Below are positions 1-11,110 of a DNA stretch of 64,000 bases, one piece after another. A model generated the notes under the pieces. It ran no database searches. It was not told the DNA's origin and was given only the letters and a program-made list of their open reading frames with translations. The DNA is from Cinnamomum chago (taxonomy: Eukaryota; Streptophyta; Magnoliopsida; Laurales; Lauraceae). A program made the position numbers and the translations under genes. The stretch lies in assembly GCA_038049695.1 (NCBI GenBank), contig CP142459.1, forward strand, positions 63,852,001 through 63,916,000, in the 5' to 3' direction. Each line of letters begins with the position of its first letter. Within the stretch, counting starts at the first letter, position 1.

Positions 1-346
1 ATTCTTAATTTAACTACTACATCTAATTAAATTAGGTTTGTGAATCACTTTGTGGATACTCAGCAAAACTCGTTAGCCATTATCTATTATTCACAGTGGA
101 GTTTTTCCACTAAAATAGGACACTCTTAATGGTCTTCTGGGTTAGCTTTCTCCGAGGACCCTGAAAAAGATTGATTTCTACTACCGATCAGCAATCCAAC
201 CTCTGAAACTCTGGCAACAGAGCTTTCAGAAGATGTTCGCTAAAGAAAATTCTTCTGAAAGGAATAAAGGTTAACCAATTTATTAGAGCTGTGAGTAGTT
301 AAGTTCAAAAAAAGGCTTGATATGTTCCCATAACTTCAAAAAACTA

Positions 347-349
<3 letters not shown>

Positions 350-419
<70 letters not shown>
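350..419. repeat. (GA)n microsatellite, intron 2 of copy A
   Basis: About 70 bp of pure GA lies about 30 bp beyond the exon 2 donor. On the gene strand it is a (CT)n tract. The same tract occurs at the same place in copies B and C with different lengths. Confidence 0.97.
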
Positions 420-423
<4 letters not shown>

Positions 424-452
424 GCTGCACTGCAGAAGTTAGTAAGACTAAC

Positions 453-821
453 CTGGAATGGTTTGACTGTTTTGCCTGAAGGTCGCACATAGATGTAGTC
501 CTTGGCTAAAAGAAAAGGTCTCCTCTCAGGAATGGAATCCATATCAAACTCTACATAAACTTTCTTCTCCTCCTTATTACTCTCAAGTGTGCCCATCTGA
601 TTCATGTAGACTGTTTTGTTACTTTTTCTTGATTTCCCTGATATTGTCTCTTCACGTAGTCTTAGAGTTATTCCAGACAATACAAATTCCTCCAAGAATT
701 CCTTCCATTTCTGTTCCAAATACAAAAACGTATATGAATATACTACATCCTTTCAAGTCGCTAATGAAAAATATTGATAAGGTGCAATATAGAAATGGTG
801 ACCGTGATGGTGCAATATAGT

Positions 822-881
<60 letters not shown>

Positions 882-2506
882 CCTGGAATATTAAAAAGAA
901 AAAGATGGAAGCAATAAAAATGTTGTCGAAGAATAAGGCTTCCAAGAAATTATAGCAAAACATGTAAAAATAAATAGAAATAGTTGTCTCCAATGCAAAT
1001 ATAAAAATTGATTGACAGTCAACTCATACTAAAACACAGTTTATAAAAAATATAACATGGACGTGCATTTTGGCAATGCCAATCATCATTCATCTTGATC
1101 TCAACCTCGATCAAAACCACATATGGTCATGAAAATGACATTTTTTTTCCATTATATGTCGGTTATCCAAATGTTCATTTTAATATGTAAGATCCATAAA
1201 TTAAGGCATCTAAAATAGCTCATTACAAGTCACAATGCCGCATACATTCATCACACATTGCAACATTTATTTGATTTTGCATAAATGCATCAGAAAAGAG
1301 AAACTAGTGATCAGAGCGTTATAAAACTGTAAAAAGACCACTCTTGAGAAAGCTAAAATGCATTCATATCCTCATTTGGCATCTACAATTGACATAGCTT
1401 GTTGATAATTGAAATAGATATTTAAGAATTTTGAGCAATTTAGCTTAATTATATCATTTTCTTTCTCGCTGAAACATTTCTGTTACCTCCGCATAGTAGT
1501 CCTCAGCATAGAGCAGAGCAGCAAAATAATCCGCATAATTTGATGAGGATATGTGTTTCTTCTTCAAAACTTCTGGAATCTGGTCCTTCTCTATTACATG
1601 CTTAATATCCTCAGGAATATGATAAACAGGAAGCACATTAGAACCAGAAGGCTTTTTTGGTGGGTCTGAGACAGGTGAAGCATTAGGTTTCTTAGGAGGA
1701 TCAGAGCCAGATGAAGCATGCGGCTTTTTCGGAGGATCTGAACCAGAGAGAGCAGTTGGTTTTTGAGCAGAGGGCTTTTTCGGAAGACCCAAAACATTGA
1801 AACTTATGGGTTTTTCTGCTGATTCTGAGGAAGACAGAGCAGATGGCTTTGTGGAAAGGATTGAGATACTAGGAGGACAAATTGAAGCAACAGAACTCCT
1901 ATGTGAAACTGAATCCAAACCTTTGGAATTGGTGGGTATTTTCGCTGATACCGACGTAGATGATACCGACGTAGAGGGAGTAGATGGCTTTGTGGAAAGG
2001 ATTGAGATACTAGGAGGGCAAATTGAAGCAACAGAACTCCTATGTGAAACTGAATCCAAACCTTTGGAATTGGTGGGTATTTTCGCTGATACCGACGTAG
2101 ATGATACCGACGTAGAGGGAGTAGATGGCTTTGTTGAATGGATTGATATAGTAGAAGGGCGAACCGAATCAACAGAATTCTTCTGTGAAACAGGAGGAGG
2201 AGTTGTATGAGTCACAAACCGCATCGGATTTGGACTAATTTCTGGCTGTTTTGGCTCTGATTTTCTTGCAGGTTCCTCCCGAACTGAAGCAATTGTCGCC
2301 TGATTCCAGTAATCACTCCCATAAGCATACCTTGGCTGAATAGATGGTGTTGAAGGCGAACGCAAAGGCGATCTTGTTTGCTCAAAGACACGCGCAGGAG
2401 AAGAGCTTCTTTGAGATAACACTTCATAGCGACTATAATCCCTATCCTCAGAACCATCTTCTTCGCAGCAAAGAAGACATCGCAAAATATCAAGAAAGCA
2501 AGACAT
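453..2506 (-). CDS. SDE3-like truncated helicase gene, copy A (3' end off window)
   Basis: Two exons are visible: exon 1 at 2506-1487 (340 codons, donor GAG|GTAACA) and exon 2 at 710-453 (86 codons, acceptor ACAG|AAATGG, donor CAG|GTTAGT). Intron 1 is 776 bp. By comparison with copy B, exon 3 would start about 250 bp left of the window, so the gene is incomplete here by position and not by mutation. The protein starts MSCFLDILRCLLCC and has a long Ser/Pro/Thr-rich region. It ends exon 1 with NVLPVYHIPEDIKHVIEKD and a Tyr-rich SNYADYFAALLYAEDYY segment, which aligns with the part of plant SDE3 just before the helicase core (LPLYEIPKEIREMIEN in Arabidopsis). Exon 2 carries ERRPFLLAKDYIYVRPSG, matching ERRPSLVHGDFIFVR. 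Compared with B and C, exon 2 has four amino-acid changes. SDE3 acts in RNA silencing; whether this protein does is unknown. Confidence 0.75.
820..880. repeat. (TG)n-(AG)n microsatellite, intron 1 of copy A
   Basis: A TG run (820-846) passes directly into an AG run (847-880, slightly interrupted). It lies about 110 bp upstream of exon 2 on the gene strand. Copies B and C have only the TG part. Confidence 0.95.
1055..1455. repeat. Intron-1 block (first of five related blocks)
   Basis: This part of intron 1 of copy A (tgcattttggcaatgcc to gagcaatttagctta) is closely related to intron 1 of B (about 8480-8870) and C (about 21830-22215). It is also related to blocks far upstream of copies A (4066-4516) and B (13061-13330). 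No terminal inverted repeats were seen. Confidence 0.7.
1842..2123 (-). repeat. 141-bp tandem duplication inside exon 1 of copy A
   Basis: Two copies of a 141-bp unit (47 codons) lie back to back, starting at 1842 and 1983, with one difference noticed (aggaggaca against aggagggca). They encode a Ser/Thr-rich stretch including STKPSTPSTSVSSTSVSA and keep the frame. It is a different repeat from the module duplicated in copies B and C, but in the same exon. Confidence 0.9.
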
Positions 2507-4065
2507 CTTCTTCTTCCTCTTCTTCTCTCAAGACACAAAAAAAAATCCCTCACTCAGATCTCACTATCACTAAATCACTGTTCTTCACAAAACTCACGGA
2601 ACGATTACAAATTCCAGAGCAAACAAAAAGCTTCAAAAGTGTACATATAATCGAGATCGACCTCAGAGCTAGAAGATACAGAATGGAGAATCTTCAATAA
2701 GTCTAGGGCATTGAGATGGTGTGTTTTCTCTGTATCAACAACAGATCAAGTAAAGAAAAATCTAGTCTTAGAATCCTAATAAAACAGAAGAGATAGAGAG
2801 AGAAAGAGAATCCTCATTAGAGATCAGACCTGATATCGGAAATCTAGATTCGTCAGATCTAGAGTAGAGGAAAATCACGACGCAAGGAAGGAAACTCTTG
2901 CACACTCGAATTTCTCTGGAGTCATCAGAATCCGTGTAAAATGTGAGTTGAGATATAGAAATCGGAATTTTCAGTCACTCGCAGTAGGGAAAGGCAAATG
3001 GGATGAGGGAGATCTGCAGTTTCTTCCTTTCGAAGTAAAAACTGGAATCGCCAAACAAGGGAAAGTAGTGGGAGAAAAGTGGGTTCTGCTTCCAATATTA
3101 AAGAGTAAAGCCGGGAATACCTACTACTTTGTAGTTGGCGCCCAAAAACACAAAGAAAAGCCAACAGATGAGAAATGAAGAGGCAGTGTATGGGTTGCTG
3201 AGATCGGGTACTCGGCTATATTACGAGTTACGGTCCTTGACTTGAGTTGGATGGGAGTTGCTGCTTGTGGGAGACACTTTTAAGTAGGTGGAACACATCC
3301 ACGTCAATAACTTAATTACAAGTGTTCCACCTTATCTCTCATAATAAGAGAAAAATATCTCTCACAAAAGCACATTCGATTAAATTAATCACCTTTTCCA
3401 AAGAGGGTTGGGCATAATTGGGCACCGATCACTTTTTCCAAAGTGGGTAGAGTATGTTGGTATGGATTCAACCCAATTCTAATTTGGAACTTATTTTGTT
3501 GGCTTCAAGCCCGGTATGATAAGAGGACCTAAATGTAGTTCAGAACTGAATCAAGTTTCAAAAATGATTTCGACCATTTTTTCTTAGAATAAATATATTA
3601 TCCAAATTGTAACTTTACATCAAGTATGTTACATCTAGGATTAAATATTAAAACATCCAACCAAATTTGATTTTGGACTATGGTTTGCAATTTTAAAGAA
3701 TCATATGATCCGAGTTCACTCGTTGGGACTTGTACGGATTAAGAACAGGACTTGTTTATTGATTGGAACCCAACTTGGGGCTTGTAGCCGGACTTTTTAT
3801 AAATTAATCAGAACATAAGCCATGTTTCAAACCCAATTTTTCACGCATCAAAACTTCTAAATAATCAGAGAGAATCGGATACCCATTTACATCCCTAGGT
3901 TTTATCAAATTGGTACATATATAGAAACACTGTATACACAAGGGAGCTTGTTAGAATTGCTTTTTTAGGGTCTAGGTTAGCGCCTAATTTGTTGGACCCA
4001 AATCCATCTTTTAGGGAAAAAACTTTCATTTTAAATTTTTTTGGGGAAGAAAAACAAAACCCTAA
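2507..4065. other. 5' flank of copy A, no gene
   Basis: Non-coding flank. About 2507-2700 and 2880-3200 correspond to the flank of copies B and C (agaaatcggaattttcagtcact at about 2958 and 9905). Further motifs shared with B are the paired cactttttccaaagtgggt near 3390-3440 and the ccgagttcactcgttg stretch near 3710. A small inverted repeat, aggtggaacac / gtgttccacct, lies at about 3284-3332. Confidence 0.6.
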
Positions 4066-4516
4066 AACATGCACCTGCATTTTGGCAACACCAATCGCCA
4101 TTCATCTTGCTCTTAACCTTGATCAAAACCACGCATGATCGTGAAAATGACATTTTCTCCGTTATATATGTCAGTTATCCAAATGTTTGTTTTAATTTGT
4201 AAGATCTTTTATCCAAATGTTTGTTTTAATTTGTAAGATCTTTAAATTAGGGCATCTAAAATAGCTCATTACAAGTCAAAATGCCACGTACATAGAGACA
4301 ATTCATTACCCATTGCAATATATATATATATATATATATATATTGCATAAAATGCATCATCAGAAAAGAGAAACTAGTGAGACTCTTATAAACTGTATAA
4401 AGAAAACCACTCTAAAAAGCAGAAATGCACTCATCTCTTCATTTGGAATAAATAATTGACATAATTTATTGACAATTGATATGGATATTTGAGAAGTTTG
4501 AGCAATTTAACTTAAA
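4066..4516. repeat. Intron-1-like block upstream of copy A
   Basis: This block reads the same as intron 1 of the genes in the same orientation (tgcattttggcaacacc, cattcatcttgctcttaacc, catctaaaatagctcattacaag, gagcaatttaactta) but has no exon 1 or exon 2 beside it. It contains a short internal duplication (gtttgttttaatttgtaagatc, twice near 4180-4240) and a TA tract at 4319-4343. It is either a relic of a further gene copy or a dispersed repeat. Confidence 0.65.
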
Positions 4517-5307
4517 GTAAGGGTCCAAAGGTAATCTTTACAGCTTATGGTAAGGACTCGTAATCAATGAAAAGTAGAGAAAGGGCTTGAGCTTGATGCT
4601 CATTTCAAGCTATTTTGCATGAAGATACTTCTACTAAACAGAGAATACTTAGTAAATGATGTGATCTTTATAGTACTTTATACATACCAAACCATTCTCA
4701 AAAAAAAAGTAATGGTGGAAAAAGAGAAATTGAACAAATAGAGATACTTCGATCATAAATCAAATATACTCTAATCCCAATATAATACAAACTCATCCTT
4801 ATCATAACATATTAACCTTCTTAATATTATCCATTACAATCTTCAACAAATCAAATACTAAATCTTGATTCATGGCTTGGTTTGGCCACCATGAGCTACA
4901 TGCATAAGGGTCCCACAATTTTTTTTACCCAAAGGCAATAATTTTGACATGGGGGTATCCCACATGCCCAGTAGCTGATGCGGACTATCAATTGCAGCTT
5001 CCAATATGTAGTTCAAGAGGAAGATGGTGGAATGGGGTGACAATGTCCTCCGTACCCACAACACAATTGGCCTTTTTGATACTTCTTCAGCACATGATGA
5101 TGGTTGCTGATCCCACAATTGATCTTGCATAACGCTCAATCAATTGGGTCACAATTAGTAGATGGTTCACCCTCATTTCTACCAACAGAGATACCACAGC
5201 AGCTACTTCTTTTTTTTACAAAGGTTTCTCTTCTGATAATCTGGAATCTGGAGTGCTTAGTCAGGGACAGCAATTAATCCATGCTTGGAATATAGTCCTT
5301 CAGCTTA
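4517..5307. other. Spacer between copies A and B
   Basis: From about 4950 onward it matches the 3' flank of copy C at about 18890-19220 (cccacatgcccagtagctgatg). The part 4517-4860 shows nothing recognisable. Short ORFs here are not conserved in frame with the copy C flank, so I call no gene. Confidence 0.5.
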
Positions 5308-5508
5308 GGCCCTGTTTGAATCCTTGAAACTCAATTTCCCTGTAACTAACTTACCTGTAATTCTAATTACCTGTGACTGATTATCTCTAATTACTCATGT
5401 TAAAAAATAGAACAGCTGTATCTCAAGTGTAAGTCAGGTCATACAAACACAGTGTCATTTACATATAAAACCAAATTACTATGTCGTTTACAAAGATCCA
5501 AATGGGCC
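5308..5508. mobile_element. Tourist-like MITE, B spacer
   Basis: A 201-bp element with imperfect inverted ends, GGCCCTGTTTGAATCCTT at the left and GGCCCATTTGGATCTTT on the reverse of the right. It is flanked by TTA and ATA, a decayed 3-bp target. It resembles PIF/Harbinger (Tourist) MITEs. A same-length copy sits at the same place in the C spacer, so insertion preceded the gene duplication. Confidence 0.55.
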
Positions 5509-5573
5509 ATAGGTATAGTGTGTCAACTGTCATGCATAAAGACACAACTTGGCCATAAATACACACTCTTATC

Positions 5574-6161
5574 CAGGGCCGGTCCTGAATTTTTGAGGGC
5601 CCAGGGCAAGAGTAAAAGTTAGGCCTCTTCAGCCATCATATATGATAATATCATTGGTGGGTCCCACTGATGTGAAAAATTGGCAATGGGTTGATGATGC
5701 CCAAGTATAACTATTTGAAAAAAAAGAGAAGAAAGAAAACTCAGACAAGAATTTAAGCATCATATATGGGGAATTAAAAATCATTGGTGGGCCCCACTAA
5801 CAAATGAGAAGAACGGGTGTAGTGCTGAAGGCTTGATGATCTATTTGTAAAAAAAAAAAGCCCTAAATCATCCCAACACTAGACCAGATTCTCCAAGAAT
5901 TTCAGCCATCAAATATAAAATATCATTGGTGGGCCCCTCTGATGGATGCTCAAATAAGTGATGCAATAAGCACTCTCAGATGATTTGATGATGAGTCTAT
6001 TGATGCCCAGGACGATGGAATCCATTGGATGAGCCCTGCATTCACCAAATGATTGAAAAAAAAAAAAAAAAAAAGTAGAAGGGATTTTGGGGATTTTGGG
6101 CCCCCTCAAAAAATGGGCCCGGGGCAAGGGCACTTACAGCCCTTGCCCAGGGCCGGCCCTG
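5574..6161. mobile_element. Non-autonomous hAT element, 588 bp
   Basis: The ends are CAGGGCCGGTCCTG and, on the other strand, CAGGGCCGGCCCTG. The element is flanked by a perfect 8-bp duplication CTCTTATC (5566-5573 and 6162-6169), diagnostic of hAT. The C spacer keeps the empty site with a single ctcttatc at about 19483. There is no transposase. Inside, a stretch with atcattggtgggYcc occurs three times (near 5650, 5782 and 5922). It lies about 100 bp beyond the stop codon of copy B, probably in its 3' UTR or just outside. Confidence 0.92.
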
Positions 6162-6262
6162 CTCTTATCACATCTTCGCCATAAAACTGCCATAGCATGT
6201 TATTTCAAGAACACAAGTTCGGAAAATGAAAGCCTGGAAATCGAAGGCATGTAAACTCCCTT

Positions 6263-7180
6263 CTAGATATGTTCATCATAGATAAGATACTTAACAAAAC
6301 CAGGATCACGGCTCTTGTATGGTTCACTCTCTAGAAGCCTCTTAAAATATGATCTTCTCAGCCCATTTTCTCTAGCAATATCAGAACGCACCCATCTTGC
6401 ATAATGCTCAGAGGAACCAGTGAGCACCACAGCTGTAGACTCATTGGCCAGATTCGCAAGAGTCACCATTGTTTCGGGCTCAGTAGCATAACAAGCATCA
6501 ACCACAAAGATATGTGAAAAATGGCCTGCATAGATGCCGTGGCAATGAAGCCTGAAGCTGCTCATAAAGGTTGATGCTATCACCTTAAATTTTCTAAGAT
6601 CCTCGGAGGGAGGACACGTGAAGCACTCCCCTTCATACAAGGAAGAAGAAAGGACGCCTTCCGGCACATCATGGTGCTCTCGAAAGGCTGCATTGGCTCG
6701 AAACATTTCTGAGACCGGAATCTCTTCCTGGAGGGATACTATCAACCAGTCACAAGTGTGGTTTTGGGGAGCAACAATCAGTATTCGACTTTCTTTGAAG
6801 GTTCGGTAAATTTGGAGAATTGCTTCAACAATAATTCCGTGACTTCTTGGAAGTGAACCCTCAACAATGAGATAAGGTGGAGGACCTATGAGACTTAATA
6901 TCTGATTGACTGCTGACATTTCCACTTGATCAATGTTTCGATTGAAAGGAACTGTGAAAATTGGAATCTGGCGTCTGCTTCTGGATACTGGTTCAGGGAA
7001 GAGGATACCCCGAAAGGAAGGATCGACTGCAGCTGCAACTCCCTGGTGAGAACGTTTTAAGCACACCCTGTTGAAGTCAAACCATACATCATACTTGTTC
7101 ATTAATGAATGCTGTGCGTGGAAGTCCTTTCCAAATTCTGCCAAGAGAAGTTTGCTCTTTTCAACCCGCGAAAGAAACCC
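6263..7180 (-). other. Exon 3 of copy B: degenerate helicase lobe 1A
   Basis: The exon keeps the SDE3 scaffold in order: FHAQH, YDVWFDFNRVCLKRSHQ, LFPEP, GPPPYLIVE, VEAILQIYRTF, RILIVAPQN, FRANAAFRE, FKVIASTFMSS, GHFSHIFVV, TEPETMV, AVVLTGS, GLRRSYFKRLLE. The catalytic motifs are replaced. Walker A GPPGTGKT reads GSLPRSHG-like, with the Lys position now Ser. Walker B DEAGQASEPE reads VDACYATEPE. The GDPRQLGP motif reads GSSEHYARW. Motif Ia APSNSAAD reads APQNHTCD. The conserved strands and helices survive while the ATP-contacting residues do not, so this is a pseudo-helicase lobe. The comparison is with the Arabidopsis SDE3 sequence as I know it. Confidence 0.75.
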
Positions 7181-7800
7181 CTGTGTTCAGAAAGTATGAT
7201 ATTGATTGGTAGGCATTAGATACCAAACATCCTTAAAATAGATTTCAATGACATCTATTATATGAATTTTGCTCGACTGTGATTGGTTCTCATGAAGATA
7301 ATGATGCCCCATAACATGGTTCAATATTTCATCCACTGGTGTATTATCAATTGAGTCAACTGGATTTTACTTGAATGCCATTTTCACAACCATATGTGAC
7401 TTTGACCTTGATTTTGGGTCTCAAGTTATGCACAGATCTCTATCTCATTCTTAATTTAACAAATACATCTAATTAAATTAGGTTTGTGAATCACTTTGTG
7501 GATACTCAGCAAAACTTGTTAGCCATTATCTATTATTCACAGTGGAGTTTTTCCACTAAAATAGGACACTCTTAATGGTCTTCTGGCTTAGCTTTCTCCG
7601 AGGACCCTAAAAAAGGTTGATTTCTCCTTCCGATCAGCAATTCAACGTCTGAAACTATGGCAACAGAACTTTCAGAAGATGTTCTCTAAAGAAAATTCTT
7701 CTGAAAGGAATACAGGTTAACCAATATATTAATTAGAGCTGTGAGTAATTAAGTTCACAAAAAGGCTTGATATGTTCCCATAACTTCAAAAAACTGAGAA

Positions 7801-7851
<51 letters not shown>

Positions 7852-9712
7852 GCTGCACTGCGGAAGTTAGTAAGACTAACCTGGAATGGTTTGACTGTTT
7901 TGCCTGAAGGTCGCACATAGACGTAGTCCTTGGCTAAAAGAAAAGGTCTCCTCTCAGGAATGGAATCCATATCAAACTCTACATAAACTTTCTTCTCCTC
8001 CTTAATACTCTCAAGTGTGCCCCTCTGATTCATGTAGACTGTTTTGTTACTTTTTCTTGATTTCCCTGATATTGTCTCTTCACGTAGTCTTAGAGTTATT
8101 CCAGACAATACAAATTCCTTCAAGAATTCCTTCCATTTCTGTTCCAAATACAAAAACGTATATGAATATACCACATCCTTTCGAGTTGCTAATGAAAAAT
8201 ATTGATGAGGTGCAATATAGAAATGGTGACCTTTGTGATGGTGTGTGTAGTGTGTGTGTGTGTGTGTGTCTATGAGAGACCTGGAATATTAAAAAGAAAA
8301 AGATGGAAGCAATAAAATTGTGGTCGGAGAATAAGGCTTCCAAGAAAGTATAGCAAACATGTAAAAATTAATAGAAATAGTTGTCTCCAATGCAAATATA
8401 AAAATTGATCGACAGTCAACTCATATATATTAAAACGCAGTTTATCAAAAATATAATAAGAAAAACATAAACCATAGAACATGGACCTGCATTTTGGCAA
8501 TGCCAATCATCATTCATCTTGCTCTCTACCTTGATTAAAACCAGATATGGTCATGAAAATTACATTTTTTTACATTATATGTCGGTTATCCCAATGTTCA
8601 CTTTAATATATAAGATCCATAAATTAAGGCATCTAAAATAGCTCATTACAAGTCACAATGCCACATATATTCATCACACATTGCAACATATATATTTTAT
8701 TTTGCATAAATGCATCAGAAAAGAATAACTAGAGAGGCCCTTATAGAACTGTAAAAAGACCACTCTTGAGAAGGCTAGAATGCATTCATCTCCTCATTTG
8801 GCATATACAATAGACATAACTAGTTCATAATTGAGATAGCTATTTAAGAACTTTGAGCAATTTAGCGTAATTATATCATTTCCTTTCTCGCTGAAACGTT
8901 TTTACCTCCATGTAGTAGTCCTCAGCATAGAGCAGAGCAGCAAAATAATCCACATAATTTGATGGGGATACGTGTTTCTTCATAACTTCTGGAACCTGGT
9001 CCTTCTTCATTACATGCTTAATATCCCCAGGAATATGATAAACAGGAAGCACATTAGTAGGTCTCCAATTTGATGGTGTTGCATATGAACCGCAAGGGTT
9101 TTCCGGTGGGTTTGAGATAGTAGTAGGTCTGACTGAATCAACAGAGCTCTGTGAAACTGAAGGACAAGGTGTTTGAGCCGCGACCCGCGCCGGAGTAGTT
9201 TTCAGCTGTGTTGGTGGCGATGTTCTTGCAGGTTGCTCCTTAGCTGAAACATTCGGTGTTCCATTCTCTCTCAAACTTTTATATGTGTAGTAGTCCACAC
9301 CAGAGAGCAGAGCAGCACGATAATCCACATAATTTGATGAGGATATGTGTTTCTTCTTCAAAACTGGTGGAACCTGGTCCTTCTCTATTACATGCTTAAT
9401 ATCCCCAGGAATATGATAAACAGGAAGCACATTAGTAGGCGATCTCCAATTTGATGGTGTTGCATATGAACCAAAAGGCTTTTGTGGTGGTTTTGAGATA
9501 GTAGGAGGTCTGACTGAATCAACAGAGTTCCTCTGTGAAACTGAAGGAGGAGGCGTTTGAGTCGCGACCCGCACCGGAGTAGTTTCCGGCTGTCTTGGTG
9601 GCAATGTTCTTGCATGTTCCTTCTGAGCTGAAACATCCGGTGTCGGATTCTGGCCATTACCGTCGTAAATATACCTTTGAACACACCGCAGAATATCAAG
9701 TAACCAAGACAT
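6263..9712 (-). CDS. SDE3-like truncated helicase gene, copy B
   Basis: The complete model has three exons with consensus splice sites and intact phase: 9712-8906 (269 codons, donor GAG|GTAAAA), 8138-7881 (86 codons, donor CAG|GTTAGT) and 7180-6263 (306 codons with stop, acceptor ACACAG|GGGTTT). The product is 660 aa, while Arabidopsis SDE3 is about 1000 aa. The start is the only upstream Met in frame and begins MSWLLDILRCVQRYIYDGN, matching copies A and C. Exon 1 holds two copies of a module (proline/threonine-rich linker, ATPSNWR, LPVYHIPGDIKHV, YxDYxAALL). Exons 2 and 3 join as PFQ-GFLSRVEKS, which aligns with YQGFVHRVEAD of SDE3. The frame stops after the first helicase lobe (YLIYDEHI). 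I saw no second-lobe similarity in the 3' flank, which continues with shared spacer and a MITE. It is expected to be ATPase-dead, and it may be an expressed paralogue or a young pseudogene. Confidence 0.75.
7804..7848. repeat. (GA)n microsatellite, intron 2 of copy B
   Basis: About 45 bp of GA, orthologous in position to the tracts at 350 and 21109. Confidence 0.97.
8240..8269. repeat. (TG)n microsatellite, intron 1 of copy B
   Basis: A short TG run with one interruption, in the same place as in copies A and C. Confidence 0.9.
8906..9712 (-). repeat. Exon 1 of copy B: two tandem N-terminal modules
   Basis: Two in-frame modules about 375-380 bp apart each contain a P/T/S-rich linker with SVSQ-NSVDSVRP-TIS, the string YATPSNWR, LPVYHIPGDIKHV and a Tyr-rich end. 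The 5' module uses KKKHISSSNYVDY and the 3' module KKHVSPSNYVDY. They are joined by the linker NGTPNVSAKEQPARTSPPTQ. Copy A has one such module and copy C three. Confidence 0.8.
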
Positions 9713-10950
9713 CTTCTTCTATAATTTTCTACTCTCAACAGAAAATCCCACTCTTTGATCTCACGATCAGTAGTCACTGTTTTTCACAAGAGTAACGTAA
9801 CGGAAATATATATCGGAGAAAAAGCTTCAGAAGTATATGGAAAAGAGAGAGCGGTCGAATTTCTCTGGAAAAGTCAGAATCCGTGTAAAATGTGATTTGA
9901 GAAATAGAAATCGGAATTTTCAGTCACTGTCGTCGTCGAGAAAGGCAAATGGGATGAGGGAGATCTGCAGTTTCTTCGTTTCGAAGGAAGAGAAAGGAGG
10001 GGAGAAAAGGGATTTAAAGAGCAAAAGACGGAATAACTGCTACTTGTACTGACGATTTGTAGTTCGCGCCCAAAAAGAAAAAGAAGAGCGAACAAATAAA
10101 AAATGAACAAGGGGTCCGGATCCTCGGGGTCCTTAGACTTTTTGAAAAACGAATAAGCAATGTATGGTTTGTTGAGATCAGGCACTCGGGTATGTTACGG
10201 CCCTTGAGTTGAGTTTAATAATCCAATTCGATCAGATTAATCACTTTTTCCAAAGTGGGTTGGGTATGACTGGGTGCTACGCACTTTTTCCAAAGTGGGT
10301 TGACTGTGACTTGGTGCAAACTCGATCAAATTCTAATTTGGAACTTGTTTTTGTTGGTTTCAGGCGGTGGTAGTATAAGAGGACCCCGAATGTAATTGAG
10401 AATGGAATCAAGTTTCAAAATCGGTTTTGACTATTTTTTCAATTCTTTTTTTTAGATTAAATATATTATCCAAATTAGAACTTTACATCAAGTATGTTAC
10501 ATCTTGGATTAAATATAAAAATATCCAATTAAATTTGATTTTGAGCTACTGTTTGCAATATTAAAAAATCATATGTTCCGAGTTCACTAGTTGAAACATG
10601 TATGGATTTAGAATTGAACTTATTTATCAATCGGAACCTAAATTAGGGTTCATTGCCGGACTGTTTATAAATTAATCAGAACATAAACCATGTTTCAAAC
10701 CCAATTTTTCACGCATCAAAACTTCTGATTAACCAGAGAGAATTGGATGTCCGTTTATTTCCCTAGGTGTTTGGTATATATATAGACACTCCGTATACAT
10801 AAGAGCTTGTTAGAATTGTTTTTTTAGGGTCTAGGTTAGGGCCTAATTTGTTGGACCCAAATCCTTTTTTTAGGCAAAAAAAACTTATAGTTTCAATTTT
10901 TTAGGGAAGAAAAACAAAACCCTAAAGCATGCAACTACGTTTTGGCAACA
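9713..10950. other. 5' flank of copy B, no gene
   Basis: It is collinear with the flanks of copies A and C (atcggaattttcagtcact at about 9911; paired cactttttccaaagtgggtt at 10243 and 10286; ccgagttcactagttg at about 10578; ggtctaggttagggcc at about 10829). No coding similarity was seen. It holds the promoter of copy B, though I cannot place a core promoter with confidence. Confidence 0.6.
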
Positions 10951-10956
10951 CCTATC

Positions 10957-11110
10957 TAAAGAATTTCAAGAATCACTTCTTTCCATAAATTTCACCGTAA
11001 CTATGAAGAGAGGAAATCCTCTCAATTTATACATAGCAATAACCTAGATGATTCAAATTCAAATGCAATCTTAATTCTAATAACCAAACCAACCAACCTA
11101 ATCTCTAACA
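10957..11110 (-). repeat. TRIM LTR (left, 3' LTR on the element strand)
   Basis: It matches 11501-11659 with few differences over about 140 bp and has a deletion near its outer end relative to the right LTR. The polypurine tract lies immediately beside it at 11111-11120. Confidence 0.85.

Noticed and set aside
652-993. ORFs made of Ser-Leu or Thr-His dipeptide runs in the introns
   Set aside because: They are translations of the GA and TG microsatellites.
1797-2210. Plus-strand ORF of 137 codons within copy A exon 1
   Set aside because: It is antisense to the exon 1 frame and open only because of the 141-bp tandem duplication.
3284-3332. Short inverted repeat aggtggaacac / gtgttccacct
   Set aside because: The arms are only about 11-12 bp and there is no target duplication; too little to call an element.
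4870-5139. ORF of 89 codons in the B spacer
   Set aside because: The homologous C spacer does not keep the frame and no domain is recognisable.
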